Positions 1 to 13,811 are shown, numbered from the stretch's first letter. The stretch: DNA of 64,000 bases from Pholis gunnellus (GCA_910591455.2 OU342808.1:23550714-23614713); one strand, 5' to 3'. Numbers and translations: made by a program. Notes: generated from the letters alone by a model not told the origin.

Positions 1-3000
1 TGCGCCCACACACACACACATATACAAGCACATACGCACTCATGCTTCAGGCAAAGGGACCCATCAATTAGAGTGGGTTCAGTCAAGTCATCATCATCAC
101 CCCCCCCCCCCCCCCAACCACCACAAGTGCACAGAAGTGGCACAATATGGACTCCCGGCCCCTCTGAGCGCTTTAAATCTGGAGCACTTGCATAAGAGTC
201 TGTTTTATAGGGGACGTAAGCGAAAAATAAATCCCCGATTTCCGCCAGGGTGTTGGGAGTGGATCTTGTTTTATGTCGAGGAGGGAAGGTGTGAAAGTCA
301 GCGGGGTATTGTGGGGAGCAGAGATTGGCAGAATGAAGCTGAGGCCATCAGATTGTGTTTGTGTGCCGGTTTCTTGTTTTGCTTTGTACCTCTGCTGTTC
401 GCTGTCCTCTAGACGAAGGCTGTCATGCTCGTCAGGGAGCTACATTTACCTTTGCGCTGTCAGATGTCATCTCAGGAAGATGTTGGCCACAACACACACA
501 CACACACCCACACACTCACTCTCCACCCTCCCACTGCATTCTTTGATTTCAAGTCCTAGTCATTGTTTACAAGCTTATGTACCACTGTGATGTGCATCTA
601 AAGGTCATATCCGAGTGATGTTTTTTTTATTATTATTGTTTACTGATTATGCAGTTATTTTGTCTTTAAATACAAAAAACTAAAGCTGCACTTTGCTTTG
701 GTCCACTGGTCCAAATGTTTAAAAAGAATCTGCAAATGTGTTATGAGGAAGGAAATGCATTCAACGCATTAGTTTGCAACAGTAAATGCAAACATCAATT
801 GTACTAATATACAGGCGTATGGTGTATTCACTGCCAGGAAAGGCACAGGAAGTGACACATTTTTAAAATGTGACTGTAAAATGGGAACATCACCCAAACC
901 AAAGCAGTTTAAGATATTTTTATCCCCCAAAAAAATCACCGCAGTAGGCTGTCTAAGAGTGTGTTGTGTGCTGTCATGTTATTGACAGCTCATGCCTGTA
1001 CCATCGAATCACTTTGGAGCTTTTTGTTGACGCTAACATAGAGGCTGCACAATACAGGGTTTCAACATTCAACGTTGCAATGTGTGCATGCACAACAGTC
1101 AGATCGCAGGAGGTGCAACGTCTGCAAATTGACACAAACAGGTCGTGCTGCAACTTTTTGCTGATTGATACAAAAGGAAAACTCCCGTGGTTTGCACGAC
1201 TAATCCAGTGTTTACCATGGAATAACAGTCTTAAATAGGCCCGCCATAGTTTCATAGTGAACAGTAGTCTCTACATTTTGTACACACACCCCCCGTCGGC
1301 ACATCGTCACAGTTTAGGCAGAGAGTGGTACTGCAGGACGGGACAGTGAGAGGCTTCCAAAACTAAAAAAAACTAAAAAAGTGAGTATAACTTCAGATGA
1401 AGTTCTATGAGAAGTTGATGAGGGAAAAGCTGCTAAATGTAGGGAAACAGCACAGTGTTGTGTCAAAGTGGTGTTTGTGAAGAGACCGCTTTTCCATTTT
1501 CCATTACTGAGAAACACGTTCAAATACTACAAATACTTTAACACATGCTCATCAGTGGATTATGTGTTTTTTCCAAATTACAGGAGATTCTGAGAAAGCA
1601 TGGGTGCATGTGGTCGGTTATTAGAGCTGCGTTGTTACCTTTTGCCGATACAGAAACCAGCTCAGAGCCGGAATACGCAGTCGACAAGCTGTTAATGAGC
1701 AGCTTTAATCTGTTTATCGACTTCATTACCTGACTCCATCCTTTTGGTTAGCACTAGCTAAATCCAAACAGCAAAGTTAAAACCGCTTGCTCCGGCGGGA
1801 TCCTAATCCCAATCCTAATGACACAACTCACAATAAATAGCCTACGGCTATTAAAAAGCTGTCATTCTTAAAGTACCGGTACTAATAAAACGCGATATCG
1901 TACCGTTTTTAACGGCAGGGTGTTGCGATATCTTTCTAGTATAGGTCTACCGGAAACACCAGTGGAGGCAACTGTATAATTCAAACAGTATTTAACAGTG
2001 ATGGTTGACAGGTTAAAACATAAATCACTTTTTTTATTAACTTAACTCAAACATGAAGACTTTCTTTATTCCACACCGAGCAACGCCCTTGCTGAACAAC
2101 CTGTTTGTAAGTCGATACACTGAAGGACTCCTCCAGCCCCGCGGTGAGAGCAGCGGCCATATTGATTTTGCTGTTTATAAAGACGGCAGCAAACGGGGCA
2201 GGCCCTGAATGCTAGCAGGAGTGACTTGAAAAAGGCATAGCCTGGAGGTGTTTCTGTATTCCCTGTCTCTGCCTCCCATTTTACTCTCTCCGCGTGTTCT
2301 CACCACCACGGCCAGTCTTCGCTCTCTTCATCGCCCATCCACGTACTCTATTCTACGTGGATGAGTAACTGTGAATGAAATAAACGACAATTGTGATGAT
2401 CTGACAAACACAGCTGTTATGAAACTCTCGTGGTGGAAATTCTCTGCCGTCCAGCTATGGATTCCTCCGACAAGTTGATAAGTAATGCAATTAAATGGAC
2501 TGCATGCTGCAGAGCAGGGATTATTTATTCACGGCTAAAGCTCGTTACATTTTTGTTATAAAAGCTTCCTCTGAGTCTTTCTTTTTTGGCACGTGTGTTT
2601 CGTTTTTATCTCCTTTAGTGAATGTGGGATTATAGGCAGAGTGTAAATTGTTGCATGGTGTCTGTTTCAGACTCAGATTTTAAAGAAGGTTTGCAGTGAT
2701 ACAACAAAAACATGCTTAGAAATGTTGTCTACCTATCTACTCGGGCTATGTATCTCTCTCTATCAAGATACACAGTCCACAATGTGATATAATAAAAAAT
2801 ACAGATATGTTTGTAACAATGCAGTTCACAAATTATCACTTGAATCTGCAGCTCCCCCCTTATTTTTAGGGGCCGCAGCAGGCAGCTGCTTTCAGCTCTA
2901 AAGCTCTAAAGACACACTGTTTTGGCAAGGCCTGTCGAACACTAGTGGCTCCGTTGGTCCGTTCATGAAGAAACGTTAATCATTTTGTCATATTGCTTAT

Positions 3001-3339
3001 TACTAATGCAATACAATCTGGATTTAGAGCTGCAATGCCGTCGGCAAAGGTTGCTGATGTAGGTTACTTTTTAATTTGCCAAAACGTATCATAATGACAA
3101 ATGCCGCTTCAGCCGGTTTGCATAAAATCAGACCGTGATGGCAGGGACTAAAAACAAGAGCCAGAAACATAACTCCAAATGAATAATAATGTTGCTCTGT
3201 AACTGCTGGATGTGTTATAAGGTGATTGTATTTCAATATTGCTGCCCCCAAGTGGCCATAAAATTGCAGGTTTGAAAGAAATGAACTATTTCCAACATTT
3301 TTATTTGAAATGTTAAATTACAAATTCCATGTGGAAGTA
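1..3339. other. Left-end intronic sequence, no gene seen
   Basis: A short CA tract lies at 6-22, a run of 16 C at 100-115 and another short CA tract near 495-518. Around 1860-1960 there is a stretch resembling eroded transposon sequence, with recurring ATATCG/TACCG words. The sequence at 3246-3262 (CCCCCAAGTGGCC) resembles a tail also present near 48318 and 50973. No coding exon, RNA gene or clear regulatory element was recognised. Confidence 0.5.
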
Positions 3340-3340
3340 G

Positions 3341-4142
3341 GGTTGGGTGATCGTTTCCGTTTTAATATTTTAATAATGTCCAGATCGTGGTTAGTCAAGA
3401 TCGCCGATAGGCAATCCGATCGTGTTGCTCAACATTTAACTTTGGAATAATAACTTTTGGAATAATAGAAACTTCAAGCTTTTCACAAGCAATACAGTAA
3501 AAGTCACGTAAATCAATACTTATAAACCAGTTTGAACATCTTATTTAAACATCGAAACATTAAAAAAAATCTATTTAACAGCAATAACTCTTTGCAACAA
3601 CAGCTTCCTGTGTTTGTGCTTTATGCAACAATATCACTGCATTGTGTTCCGTTTAACATAAGTCTATTATCTTTAATATCACATTCAAATTCATATCTCT
3701 TTAGGGGTCTATGGAATAGTTCAAAGCTTCATTCAAAATGTTGTCGAATTATTATTATAACTTACAGAAACATTGCATGCAATAGTCTCATTTCATCCTC
3801 TCACTTGACACACTTTCAAAAGCCAGCGAGGCCTTCGCATGTATTTACGGGGTGTTCTCGCAGCAATCTAACAGCACCATAAGTCACATTTATTTGACCA
3901 CAATAACACAAAATCATAATTTCACCCCTTTTTTAGGATAAATACATCTTAAAATATGACGACAGAATGCAGAGTTTTGGACAAGAGATGGCTAAAATGA
4001 CCAGAAACATCTCCAAATGCATATGGTTAGTTCTGATAGTGAGTTATTCAAAATCGCCTTTCTATTGGCGTAGTAAAAAACCCCATTGATTATCCCTTCA
4101 ATCATCGGTATACGATCTGATCCCCAATCGGCACAAGCCTAG
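3341..4142. repeat. Probable degenerate DNA-transposon-like repeat
   Basis: The left side reads TAGGGTTGGGTGATCG. The right side, reverse-complemented, begins CCTAGGCTTGTGCCGATTGG, so the ends look like eroded inverted termini. Words such as GATCG, CCGAT and CAATC cluster at both ends, while the interior is AT-rich and has no transposase frame. This is consistent with an old non-autonomous element. The boundaries are approximate and the family is not identified. Confidence 0.4.
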
Positions 4143-5867
4143 GTGGAAGTAGCATTAGCTGCTAATGCTAGTGCCTCCTCCCTGTACCTTTTACTGTCAG
4201 TGCACACGTCACCTTCTCATATGAGTAGTTTGAGGTTGGTGGTGCCACCAGAATGTTTGATTATACTGCTGCACAATATGAAGATGCTCTGTACTGTAAA
4301 TGTCAGACGGCAGTGGACTAACCTGACCCGCCAGAGGGTTTGTCACATCCATTATTCCACCATCGGTGACGCTGTCATTGGGAAAAGGGCAGGCACTTTA
4401 AAAAAAACTGGAAGGGGATTGGATGAACCATCTGTCAATCAAGCTCTGGCCGAAGCCAGTCGGGAGGAGAGCAAAAACGTCTTCTACATCGAGAAAAAAC
4501 ACACCGTTCTGAAATACTTCTGATACAACTGGTGTTGTGCAGCATGCGGTAACCTCTTCGGGAGCTGCCGTTATTGTTTAGAAGGAACAGTCGCCTCTCC
4601 GTGTCGTGTCACACACACACCTAAGCTACGTCCGTACCTGCCGGTGGCTCCTAACAGGACGCTGATTGGTCCGTGCTCTGGCTTACCTGACACCAACGCG
4701 TTACTTGAAGCCTGACGAGATTGAGTTTCGTGCGAGATGTGATTTCCCCCAATTCTTGTGTGATGTCATGACATCGCGAGAATCCAAATGCCGTGCAAGG
4801 TAAGGAGATGGTTCCCATATTTTCTTTTGAGAAAGTTACTTGGAAAGATAGTTTTTTGACAGCTGAATAGATTATTTATTTTTTTAAATACCATGCATGA
4901 TTTAGGTTGAAATAGTATTAAAGTATTTCTTTTGCCGTTTTTTTAAATCTCTAGCAAATTGAATACAATAATGAGAAATTTCATTATACCTCCAGTGTCT
5001 GATTTAGTTGTTTTTGAATGCAAAGAAAACTACTTATATATTCAAAGCCTTCCTCTTTCCTTTCAATACGTAGTGGAAATACTGACACTGAGAGTGACAT
5101 AGTCTTGGCCAGAGTCATCGCGGGTCCCGTCGGGGCAACAGAAAGTCTCGCTTTGCAAATGAACATCAGACATGTGGCATCACCTACAACCTTTGAGTAA
5201 TTGCCAACTGTATTTATAGATAAAAGATGCAGCCGTGAGGTGCTGGGGGGTAAGATCTTTGCCATCTGTCAATGGGGGCAATTTTTTGTGAGCCATGCTG
5301 AGTATCTTGTGGACATAAAGGTAAAGAAAGCACAAAGAATACATCATGTATTTAAGACTAATTAAGTATAAATGCAGGAATCTACAAGAAACATTATACA
5401 AGACTGCAGCAGTTTGGGGTTCGTCAGCAAACCTTATAAATTAGAGATTTAACTACTGAAAATCATTATAGACTCATTAAAAAGCAGCTGTTGAAACTTC
5501 AGAAAAATATATTTTTACCCACACAGAGACACAAATAATTGTCTTCCATTTGTGCCAGAGGTCTGTAAGTTCTGGATGAGCCTCACAACATGAGCGCTGT
5601 CCTCTCAGATGACGGCTCACGAGGTTGACCCTCAGCGCATCTTTAGGGGCTCTGCGTAACGTTACGCGGCCCGGCACGCAATCACCACAGATGAGCGTTA
5701 CTCTGTGTCCTCCGGGGGGGGAAAAAAGGCAGATCTGCCACACAGACTCTTTCCTCCCGACCCTACGGTTTTGTATACCCTGATGGAAACTCGTGATTTA
5801 ATTTGGCAAGATGGGAGTGTCCTCTCGCCCTTGCCCTGCGCTGCTGGGTCCCTCCTTCCCCCACCTG

Positions 5868-5927
5868 CCTCATCACCTTCCTCATCACCTGCCTCATCAC
5901 CTTCCTCATCACCTTCCTCATCACCTG
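5868..5927 (+). repeat. 12-bp minisatellite, five units
   Basis: Five tandem 12-base units, CCTCATCACCTT or CCTCATCACCTG, are in perfect register, preceded by a partial unit. The T/G variation at the last base gives the unit order TT, TG, TT, TT, TG. Because 12 is a multiple of three, open frames cross the array on both strands (a Val-Met-Arg-Lys/Gln repeat on the minus strand), but nothing suggests that they are translated. Confidence 0.9.
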
Positions 5928-8162
5928 CCTGGCCTGCTTACACTGTGCTGAGTCACGCGGTGATGCTTCACCATTGTCAAGGTTTCTGGAGAATGTTTTC
6001 CTGATGTTTAATGTTAAGATGCTGGCCATATTATCTGTTTTGTTGCTGCTGTTTACATTCCTCCTTTTTTTTGGTATTTTTGACAATAGTAGTTACTAGT
6101 TTAATATATTTGTGATATAGGTAACCAGGATTATCAAGACGTCACATTTTTGCTTCTACTATGTATTTATTTATCCTGCTGAAACCATGTGAAGCCAACA
6201 AAAGTTGTCGGTGACTTCTCAAAATGCCCATATAACAATAATAAAAAAAACACATCTGAAATTGCTTGATTTAAGACAAGGAAAGATTGTGGGCATGATC
6301 AAGAGAAACCATTGCTGACTCTTGGTAGGAGATGGGATGTGAGAGGTCGTCTCGATGCACAGCCAGCCATCCACTCAGTTCTCCTCACTAGGAGGTTTTG
6401 TCCGGGCAGATTGTTTTACTTAGCGACAGCATATGGGGCCAAATCTGATTGGATGAAAGCTCTACCTAAAACAAGCTGAGCTAGAAGCAGCGCAACAGAG
6501 GAAGACAGTAGCTATGCAATGAGATAATAAGCTAATGGGGAAAACTATTTAGAATACATGTAGTGTATTTCTGAAGAATAATAAAATAGCTCTAACTTTG
6601 TGATTCTGTGTAGACCCACCACTGCCTTGGACGACGGAGACATCCTTAATTTCGAGTGCTCGTACCAGCTTCACCCAAATGAACCAAGTTAGTTTAAATG
6701 TCTTTCTAAATCACTGCTGCTGCAAACACGCTTGGTCGGGACAGAAACGTGTCTTACAGCATGGTGATTATTAGATACACGCTATGTGAAGGTCATTACT
6801 TGTGCTTACTGCCATTGGCACTGTGGAAAATAACGCTCGTGCAATTTTAATGTCTGCAGCGAGTCTTTGAATTTGTTTACCTGGACAGCAATCTTTGCTT
6901 ATCAGGGCAACACGATGTATTGATTACTGATCGCGTGTGCAAATGTCAGCCACAGGACAAGGATGTAGGATACTGTAAAAAGGAGTTTTCCCCGAGGCGT
7001 TTTATTGAACTGTTATTTTGCAAAACGTTGCTCTGATGTACATGTCGTACATTGTTTGAATTCGTAATGCTTGTGTTACATCTGTGCTTTTATACATCGT
7101 AGTTTTAATGTCTGCCATCATAAACAAAGAGCACCTTTTAACTTCTCTCTCTGGTATTTGCTCGTTGGTTAAAGTACAGATTATTAACCTTAAAATGTAT
7201 TAAGCTCCGGGTTTCTATGGTGACAGCCAGCACTGCGCGGTAGAGTTGGGTTGGGTGTGAGGGATTATCTTTATTTTATCTCTTCATGCACCTAGAGGGA
7301 AGAAGAGGAGCTCTGAGCTACGGCATGATGGGTAATTACACTGCCAGATTGACTGCTTTGCCGGTTTTATCCAATGTCTATACAGCTGAGACACTTTTAC
7401 CGCTCTGTCTGTGACAGCGCTGATAGGGAGATAGAAGCGGGATGAGAATCCATTTATATTCGGTATGATATTCTAATAGAAAGATTCAGTATGAAGAGCA
7501 ACGTATCCCATTAGCTTTCCAGTCCGTCTGCACTGATTTAACTGTGAAGTCATTGGGATCGCAGTGCTGTTATTTCTCTGTTTGGATGCTAACAAACATA
7601 GCAACGGCGTTAGCTCCCCGAGCTGCTGCATTCAGTGTTTCAACTCCCTCCTTTGTTAATTCTACTTTTATCGGACATCCTCCTCACACCTTGCCCCCCC
7701 CCCCCCCCCCCAGCGCCGCGTCACACAATGGAGTCAAACCTATTCCAAAATTGCAGTCGCCTGAAAATGAAATATCTTATCAGGGTTGAGCAGCCTCAGC
7801 CAAAGCACCTAGCATTTTGGGGTTTACATGTTAATGAGGGGATTCTGAGTAAACATTTAAACCCAGCGAATAGCCTGTGTCTTAGTTGGCATCAGCCCTG
7901 CAACACTGTAACGGTGCATGCTGGGATTTGTTCTGTAATGCGTCTGTCCTACTTTTAAAAAAGTAATTTGTAGTTTATAATTTAAAGACGAGCCTCAAAG
8001 TGTAACTCGAAGGAGATTTACTTCTGTCCTTTTGAAATGTTTCTGAGCTGTGTCTGTGTCAGTGGAGCTGATGGACCTCCTTTATGAATGTGTTTGCATT
8101 AATTACCTGAGTCCATAGTTACATTATCAGTGATGTGAACCACCTATAGGCAGTGGTAGCTG
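5928..8162. other. Intronic sequence, no gene seen
   Basis: Mixed AT-rich unique-looking sequence with an 18-base C run at 7694-7711. No exon, RNA gene or clear repeat boundary was recognised. Confidence 0.4.
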
Positions 8163-8805
8163 TGGTGGAAAGTAATTACAGTCACTCGAGTACTTTACAT
8201 AAGTACAATTTTGAGGTATAATTTATATTTTCTGCTACTTTATACTTCTACTCTACTACAATTTAGAGGTAAACGTTTTTGCTTTGTTACATTTATTTGA
8301 TAAATACTAAACTGTAGCAGTTCAGTATCTGCAGTTAGGCTATATGTAGCCTAACTGCAGATACTGAACTGCTACATTGACAGCAGTAATGTTACTGTGA
8401 ACTTAATACTCATCTTCACACACGCGCTTTCTCTCTCGACCGCACACTCGCTAACGTCATGCACTCAAGCTACGCTTGTGCTGCTTGTAGTTTTTTATGT
8501 AGAAAATAAATGAATCACGTGTTTCTGAGACCCAGCAGGGAGTCAACGTAGGCCCACTGCCAAAAACCTGCAGAATGACCCTTCATCAGTTTGATAAATA
8601 GCGTTAAAGCGATGAACACATTAATGCATCAATAATAATGTACTTTATTCTGCAACGAGATATTGTGTATTATGAGCACACTTTACTAACTTTTGGGACT
8701 TTTATATATTTGGATGCCAGTACGTTTTATATGCATGACTTTGACTTTACACTTAGTTTTTTTCTAATTTCACTCAAGTAAAAGATGTGAGGACTTCTTC
8801 CAACA
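8163..8805. repeat. Dispersed teleost repeat A, copy 1 (inverted termini)
   Basis: The left end reads TGTGGTGGAAAGTAATTAC, followed by words such as ACTTTACATAAGTACAATTTTGAGGT and TTCTGCTACTTTATACTTCTACTC that are abundant across percomorph genomes (from memory). The right end reads ACTCAAGTAAAAGATGTGAGG then ACTTCTTCCAACAC, which is roughly the reverse complement of the left end. A second copy lies at 56518-57281. The element has no open frame. This copy contains a perfect hairpin at 8313-8376, reported separately. Confidence 0.7.
8313..8376. repeat. Perfect 30-bp inverted repeat with 4-nt loop
   Basis: Positions 8313-8342 are the exact reverse complement of 8347-8376, separated by TATG. 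It sits inside repeat A. A transcript of either strand could fold into a 30-bp perfect hairpin. It may be a palindrome made by a replication error within the repeat, or the core of a small-RNA precursor. The sequence does not decide between these. Confidence 0.95.
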
Positions 8806-11800
8806 CTCAGCAAAAGTTATTTTGTATGAAGCTGAGCAACTGCTGAGAAAAATGGGTCACAGAAGAACTTTTCATTGATTTAAACCATTTTACAAATAAC
8901 AGTTCTGTCTGGCACGTTAACAGGACAAGAAATTGATTCGATTTTTTAAAGAATACAAGAAGAAAAAATAGATGTTCCATTGTTGATCAGTTGTGGAGTA
9001 TTTATCTTTGTCAATCCTACATACCAATCCACAGTCACTCTGAAAATACATCGACATGTTCATGGTGTAGAACTACATCTTTGTTGGGTCAAAGGTTTGT
9101 GACCATGTAGACTGTAAACATCTGTGAGTCAGAGACTTTCTGAGTTAGTTTAGCACATGAATGCATTGTAACTGCATATTAGACTTACATTTGGAGCCAT
9201 TCAGTCTATAATCTTGCGTCTGCTGTTGAATATTGACATCACCAAAACTGATTGAATACACTGAATATATTATTTCTTTACATTTCTATCTTTTTCCTTC
9301 TCGCCTCCTGATCCGGAGTCCATTTACCTATTTGGTGCAAGCATGGGCCTTTTAGAGATCCAGCAACTTACTTCAGCTTTATCTAATTTTTGACATCTAC
9401 TACATCTTTTTGCCTCAGAGAATGATGAGTAATGCAAGGTACAGCTTAAGTAGAGATGTGTTTGTATTTGAATTCCTAAGGCAGCACCCCGAATTGGTAA
9501 GATTTTCATCTACTTCACTCAAACGATTGGAAATATAAAAATGCTCAGAGGCATTTGATAAATCATTTTGATAACACACGAATCACAAATGTTTAGAAAC
9601 CAGAAATTGTCAGAAATGACTGCACATTTCTGTTAGTTACACATTTCTTTTGGTTTTCATTGTTAAATTATAATTGAACATACAGTAACACTACAGACAC
9701 TAGAGCCGAGGAACGTTACTGTCATATCTCTTCAAAACTCTTTGTAAAAGTGAGCCAGGCCGTCCTGAACGCTGTGGTGACAGCTGATCCTCGGATAATA
9801 CCGGCGGTTGATTTCTCTTGAAGTTGTATGGAGGTGTGCATGCTGAAAGTGAAAAATGAAAAAGAAATGAACAATGCTATGAAAAGAAAATAATGTTCAG
9901 GGTTTTGAAGGAAGGGTGAAGGCAGATTCTCAATAACAAAAATAATATTTCAAATTATGCATCAGTGGAAGAAGTCGCACAAAAAGAAACTCATAGACTT
10001 GAACTCTGATTGATAAAGAGAAAGGAACATTTTGTCCCTGAACAATTTGCCTTTTCCCTTTCTTGTTGAATATATTTGCAACCTCAAAAAACAAAAATTC
10101 TATGCGGATAAATCCATCCGCGCTAACAACTGCAATTACTGTCAGCATGAGATCTGACAGTGCACAGCCATTGAGCCCGGCCAATAACGTTGCATAGGTT
10201 CCCTCTGCTCCTTTAAAAATCAACTCATTTGTGATTTACTTTGAATAGATGCACTTCATGCTTAGCTGTGTATCACATAACCAAGAAAATTACAGATGGC
10301 TGTATTGCAAGCGCGGTTGGAATGATGGTTGAAAAGCTCCATTTGTTGACTCAAACGTGAATGCACTAAAGGAAAATAGCAGGTCTGAGATCAGTGTTCT
10401 TTACCCTCACGCTTCAACTGTTACCACAGGCTAATGTTATCTAGCAACCTTGGCTAGCTAGCCAAACCGTAGGGATTGACCTTGTATCATAAAGATTAGA
10501 CTCTGACCTCGAATGTCAAAGATTAGGCATGAACCTTGAATGGCTAAGGTTAGACGTTGACCGCAAATGGTTAATATTAGGCGTAAATTAGGTCGTCAGG
10601 CAACAATGACATGCTGAAGCCTGCAGAGCCTCGATTCTCGAGATGGCAAACAACACACAGACAGCGAGTCCTTGCTTTGTTATTAGATATTCATGTGACA
10701 TAACGTACATCGTACAGTATAGTACCGATTACGATGAACGGCATTAATTGTGTGTCTTTGTGATGCCACGTTATACTTCAAAACAAGTCGCTGTCACTAG
10801 GTGCCGTTCTCTCTGTGGAAACACCAAAGCTGGAACATGAAACGGTTGTCCCTCCGCAGGTCAACGACTTTTTCCACGACAGCTTCGTGTCCTTCAGCTC
10901 AACTTTCCATAGAAAACCACTGCTAGCAAAAGTACTTCATAAAAAACACTCAGCAGGAGGAAGACCACCCCGTTGCCCTCGGCACAGCCCTCCAATATAA
11001 CCCGGACTTCATCTCACTGCTGAAACGGCTGTTTGATATTCTCGCCCATAAATGAAACATATTCCGTGTTGTGCGGGGTCTGCTTGTCTCTGCCCTCTGG
11101 TTTGATTTGAGAGTGCCTCCGCTCCATCTTTATGCAAAGCACACTGATGAAGCAGCCACTTATCATTACGTGGCTGCCGTTGTTATACATCAAGGTTTCA
11201 TGTTATCAGCTAATATATGCATTATTAATCCAGAGGTACGGCGCTAGGTCTTTGTGCATACATACTAATTCCTGCTCACGCCCACAACTCCTCATCAGGG
11301 GAACGAGAAGTTCACAAGACAATGTTGTCATGACCGTGTGGGGAAACTTTTGTTTACGACACCTTGTTCACACACACACACACACAGCCAGGGAGTGTTG
11401 TGGTATGATGGTCCTGGTTCATCCTGTGTAGAAACAATGCAGTGCACTGATCCCCATATTTAGAGATGCCTGGTCCAAGTCATCCAGAGCAGATGTGTTT
11501 ACCATCAGCATGCAGTGAGGAAGAAAACAAATTGCATTCCATCATAACAAATAAAAAAAGTAGCTTCAGGGCTTGACATTAACGCTTGACAAGTGGAATT
11601 CTTCATGCAGTTGTCCGATCGGGGGAGTAAAAAATAAATGTGATGTTTACGAGATTACCATTAATGCTTTCTAGTTGCCGATGCCCAATGATGCTACATT
11701 GTGAACAACACATTTGTTGGAATTGGCAAGAGGAGAGCTAGTTATCGTGAGCTGTTTGGCATCCGTTTGGCAGCGCGGTCCTGCTTGGCTAAATAACGGA

Positions 11801-11853
11801 GCTAACAGTACAGCAACATTTGGAACAAATGTTATGCACTTACTGATGCATAG
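8806..11853. other. Intronic sequence, no gene seen
   Basis: AT-rich sequence without recognisable exons. Near 11570 the text CAGGGCTTGACATTAACG resembles the head of another common fish repeat. A short CA tract lies at 11370-11386. Open frames at 9930-10223 (-) and 10815-11000 (+) show no familiar motif. Confidence 0.4.
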
Positions 11854-11940
11854 CAGGGCTGCAACTAACGATTATTTTCATTAATGAGGCTGTCCAATAA
11901 TCAGCTATGCTTTTCTGTCTCCAAACCTCTTTAAATAGTA
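11854..11940 (+). repeat. hAT-like repeat fragment, left terminus
   Basis: It begins CAGGGCTGCAACTAACGATTATTTTCATTAAT, the terminus of a very common fish non-autonomous repeat (recognised from memory). A related end in inverse orientation lies at 46665-46687, and fragments lie near 14589 and 20870. Only the terminal part is recognisable here. Confidence 0.6.
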
Positions 11941-12106
11941 TTTGTCCTTTAAAGTGTTACCCAGGCTGCTTGTTGCAGCCTAAACAGGGTGGCATCCCTG
12001 TAGTAGTCGATAATCCCTCCCAAGATTTCAAGGCAGAGTCCCACGTGTTGCAGCAGTGGAAGCAGATGATTCGCAGCATTAGAGACAGTGCGACAAAGGA
12101 GAGGGA

Positions 12107-12236
12107 GGGAGGGGGGGGGGGGCTTGGGGGGGTTGTTGAGCTGTTGCTCCGTGTTATGTGTCTTGTAGAAGCAGACTGAAGAGGAGAGGAGGAGGTATCC
12201 GACGGCAGGGAGAAGCTGAACCCCCCCCCCCCCCCC
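12107..12236. repeat. G-rich tract and 16-base C run
   Basis: A purine/G-rich stretch (GAGGGAGG then runs of G) at about 12100-12137 is followed by a run of 16 C at 12221-12236. These are low-complexity tracts with no coding meaning. Confidence 0.9.
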
Positions 12237-12333
12237 TAGGGGGAGGTTTGTGTCAGCCGCATGCTCTGGCTGGTCCTGACTGAGCCGGGCCTTTTGTTAT
12301 GCTGATTCACTCAGCCTTTTGTCCAAGACACTG

Positions 12334-12379
12334 ATGGAGTGTGTGTGTATGTGTGTGTGTGTGTGTGTGAGAGAGAGAA
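12334..12379 (+). repeat. (GT)n microsatellite
   Basis: A GT-dinucleotide tract with one interruption, grading into GA repeats at its right end. Confidence 0.9.
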
Positions 12380-12867
12380 GAGGACAAGAAAAGACAAAGT
12401 TTACAGCGTATTGCAGACTATGTGTAGAGTAGACATATCAATAATCCCCGACTCATGGGATAGCATGCGATGTCTTACCATAAATCAGGGAAAATGTTCA
12501 ATTATGGATGAGACTGTGTGAGGATGTTGTTGATCCACCTCTTTTTCAATACAATGATTTGTAGTTTTGTAAGAACTTTCTATTGTTTTATGAACTCTTT
12601 CTAAAAGTTATCAGCCAGTATTCAATATGTTTTGGGTAAAGTCGTGTTGTCATCACATGCAGCTGTATGAGGAGGATTATGTTTAACTGTCCCAGTTCAA
12701 AGTTGAACTTGTTCAGCGGCAACAGTTAGTCGTGGTGGTGGCAGTATAGGTTCTATATAATATAAACAGGGAAATACGTGGCAAAGCAGTAAAGAAAAGC
12801 ACCATTACAAACTACACAAAGGTTCACTGGAGGATGTTGGAAAAGCTGGAACGGAAGATATTTGAAG

Positions 12868-12967
12868 NNNNNNNNNNNNNNNNNNNNNNNNNNNNNNNNN
12901 NNNNNNNNNNNNNNNNNNNNNNNNNNNNNNNNNNNNNNNNNNNNNNNNNNNNNNNNNNNNNNNNNNN
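12868..12967. other. Assembly gap of exactly 100 N
   Basis: One hundred undetermined bases. The round length suggests a placeholder of unknown true size. It abuts a (GT)n tract on the right, so the assembly probably broke in the microsatellite. Confidence 0.99.
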
Positions 12968-12984
12968 TGTGTGTGTGTGTGTGT

Positions 12985-13037
<53 letters not shown>

Positions 13038-13040
13038 GTG
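12968..13040 (+). repeat. (GT)n microsatellite adjoining the gap
   Basis: An interrupted GT repeat (GTGG interruptions) directly after the assembly gap. Its true length is unknown because its left edge is the gap. Confidence 0.95.
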
Positions 13041-13773
13041 CACGCTTTACAAATTCTATCCTCACTTCCACATGAATAGTAGTCATTATCAGCAAGTTTG
13101 TTTTCACGTTTTACTTAACTTTTCAGAACCCATTTGACATCTTTACAAGTTCTCCAAACGTCTATTTGCACATGAAACATCCCCTCAAAAAACATAACAT
13201 TTAAAATCTTTCTTTGTGACAAAGCAGAAATGTCAAAGAGGATGGTCCCCTCTTGCGTTTAACACCAGCGGGCAGGAGAGCCCTGTGAACCTGCTCCTGA
13301 TCGGGTATAAAGTGTTGCTGTAACATGGTGCCTAATGTGCAGCGCGTTACAACAAGGCGTCCGTGCTGCAACACACCGGGAGCTCACAACATCAAAAGGC
13401 GAGTAGGCGGATTGGATCCCCGAGCTAAACCAATCAATACAGGATGCTGACCTAGACCGCTCCATGTACTGTATGTCCTTGAAACATCAACTCTTTCTAG
13501 AAATCTCCAAACACAATATTTACCGAGTTCCAACCCGTCTCACCGGTGGCGTTCAGGTCACACGGAGGAGGAGTTTCTGTCCAAACAACCAGAGCTGCTG
13601 CCTCCCAATCCGTTGTTCAAATGTTTCTTTTTTTTTTTGAAGAAGAGCTGGCACCCATTTCACATGCACACAAAAATGCAGAAGAAGAAAAACCTGGGCA
13701 CGTTGCCAGTCCTCGCACCCACCTGCTTCCCCCGGCGCCGTGCGTGTGTTTACGTATCTCACCGTTTGAGCAC

Positions 13774-13775
<2 letters not shown>

Positions 13776-13809
<34 letters not shown>
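13776..13809 (+). repeat. (GT)n microsatellite
   Basis: An uninterrupted GT dinucleotide tract of about 34 bases. Open frames reading Val-Cys repeats across it are artefacts of the repeat. Confidence 0.95.

Positions 13810-13811
<2 letters not shown>

Noticed and set aside
5763..6086. Minus-strand frame with repeated Val-Met-Arg-Lys units
   Set aside because: It is explained by the 12-bp minisatellite. There are no flanking coding features or known family.
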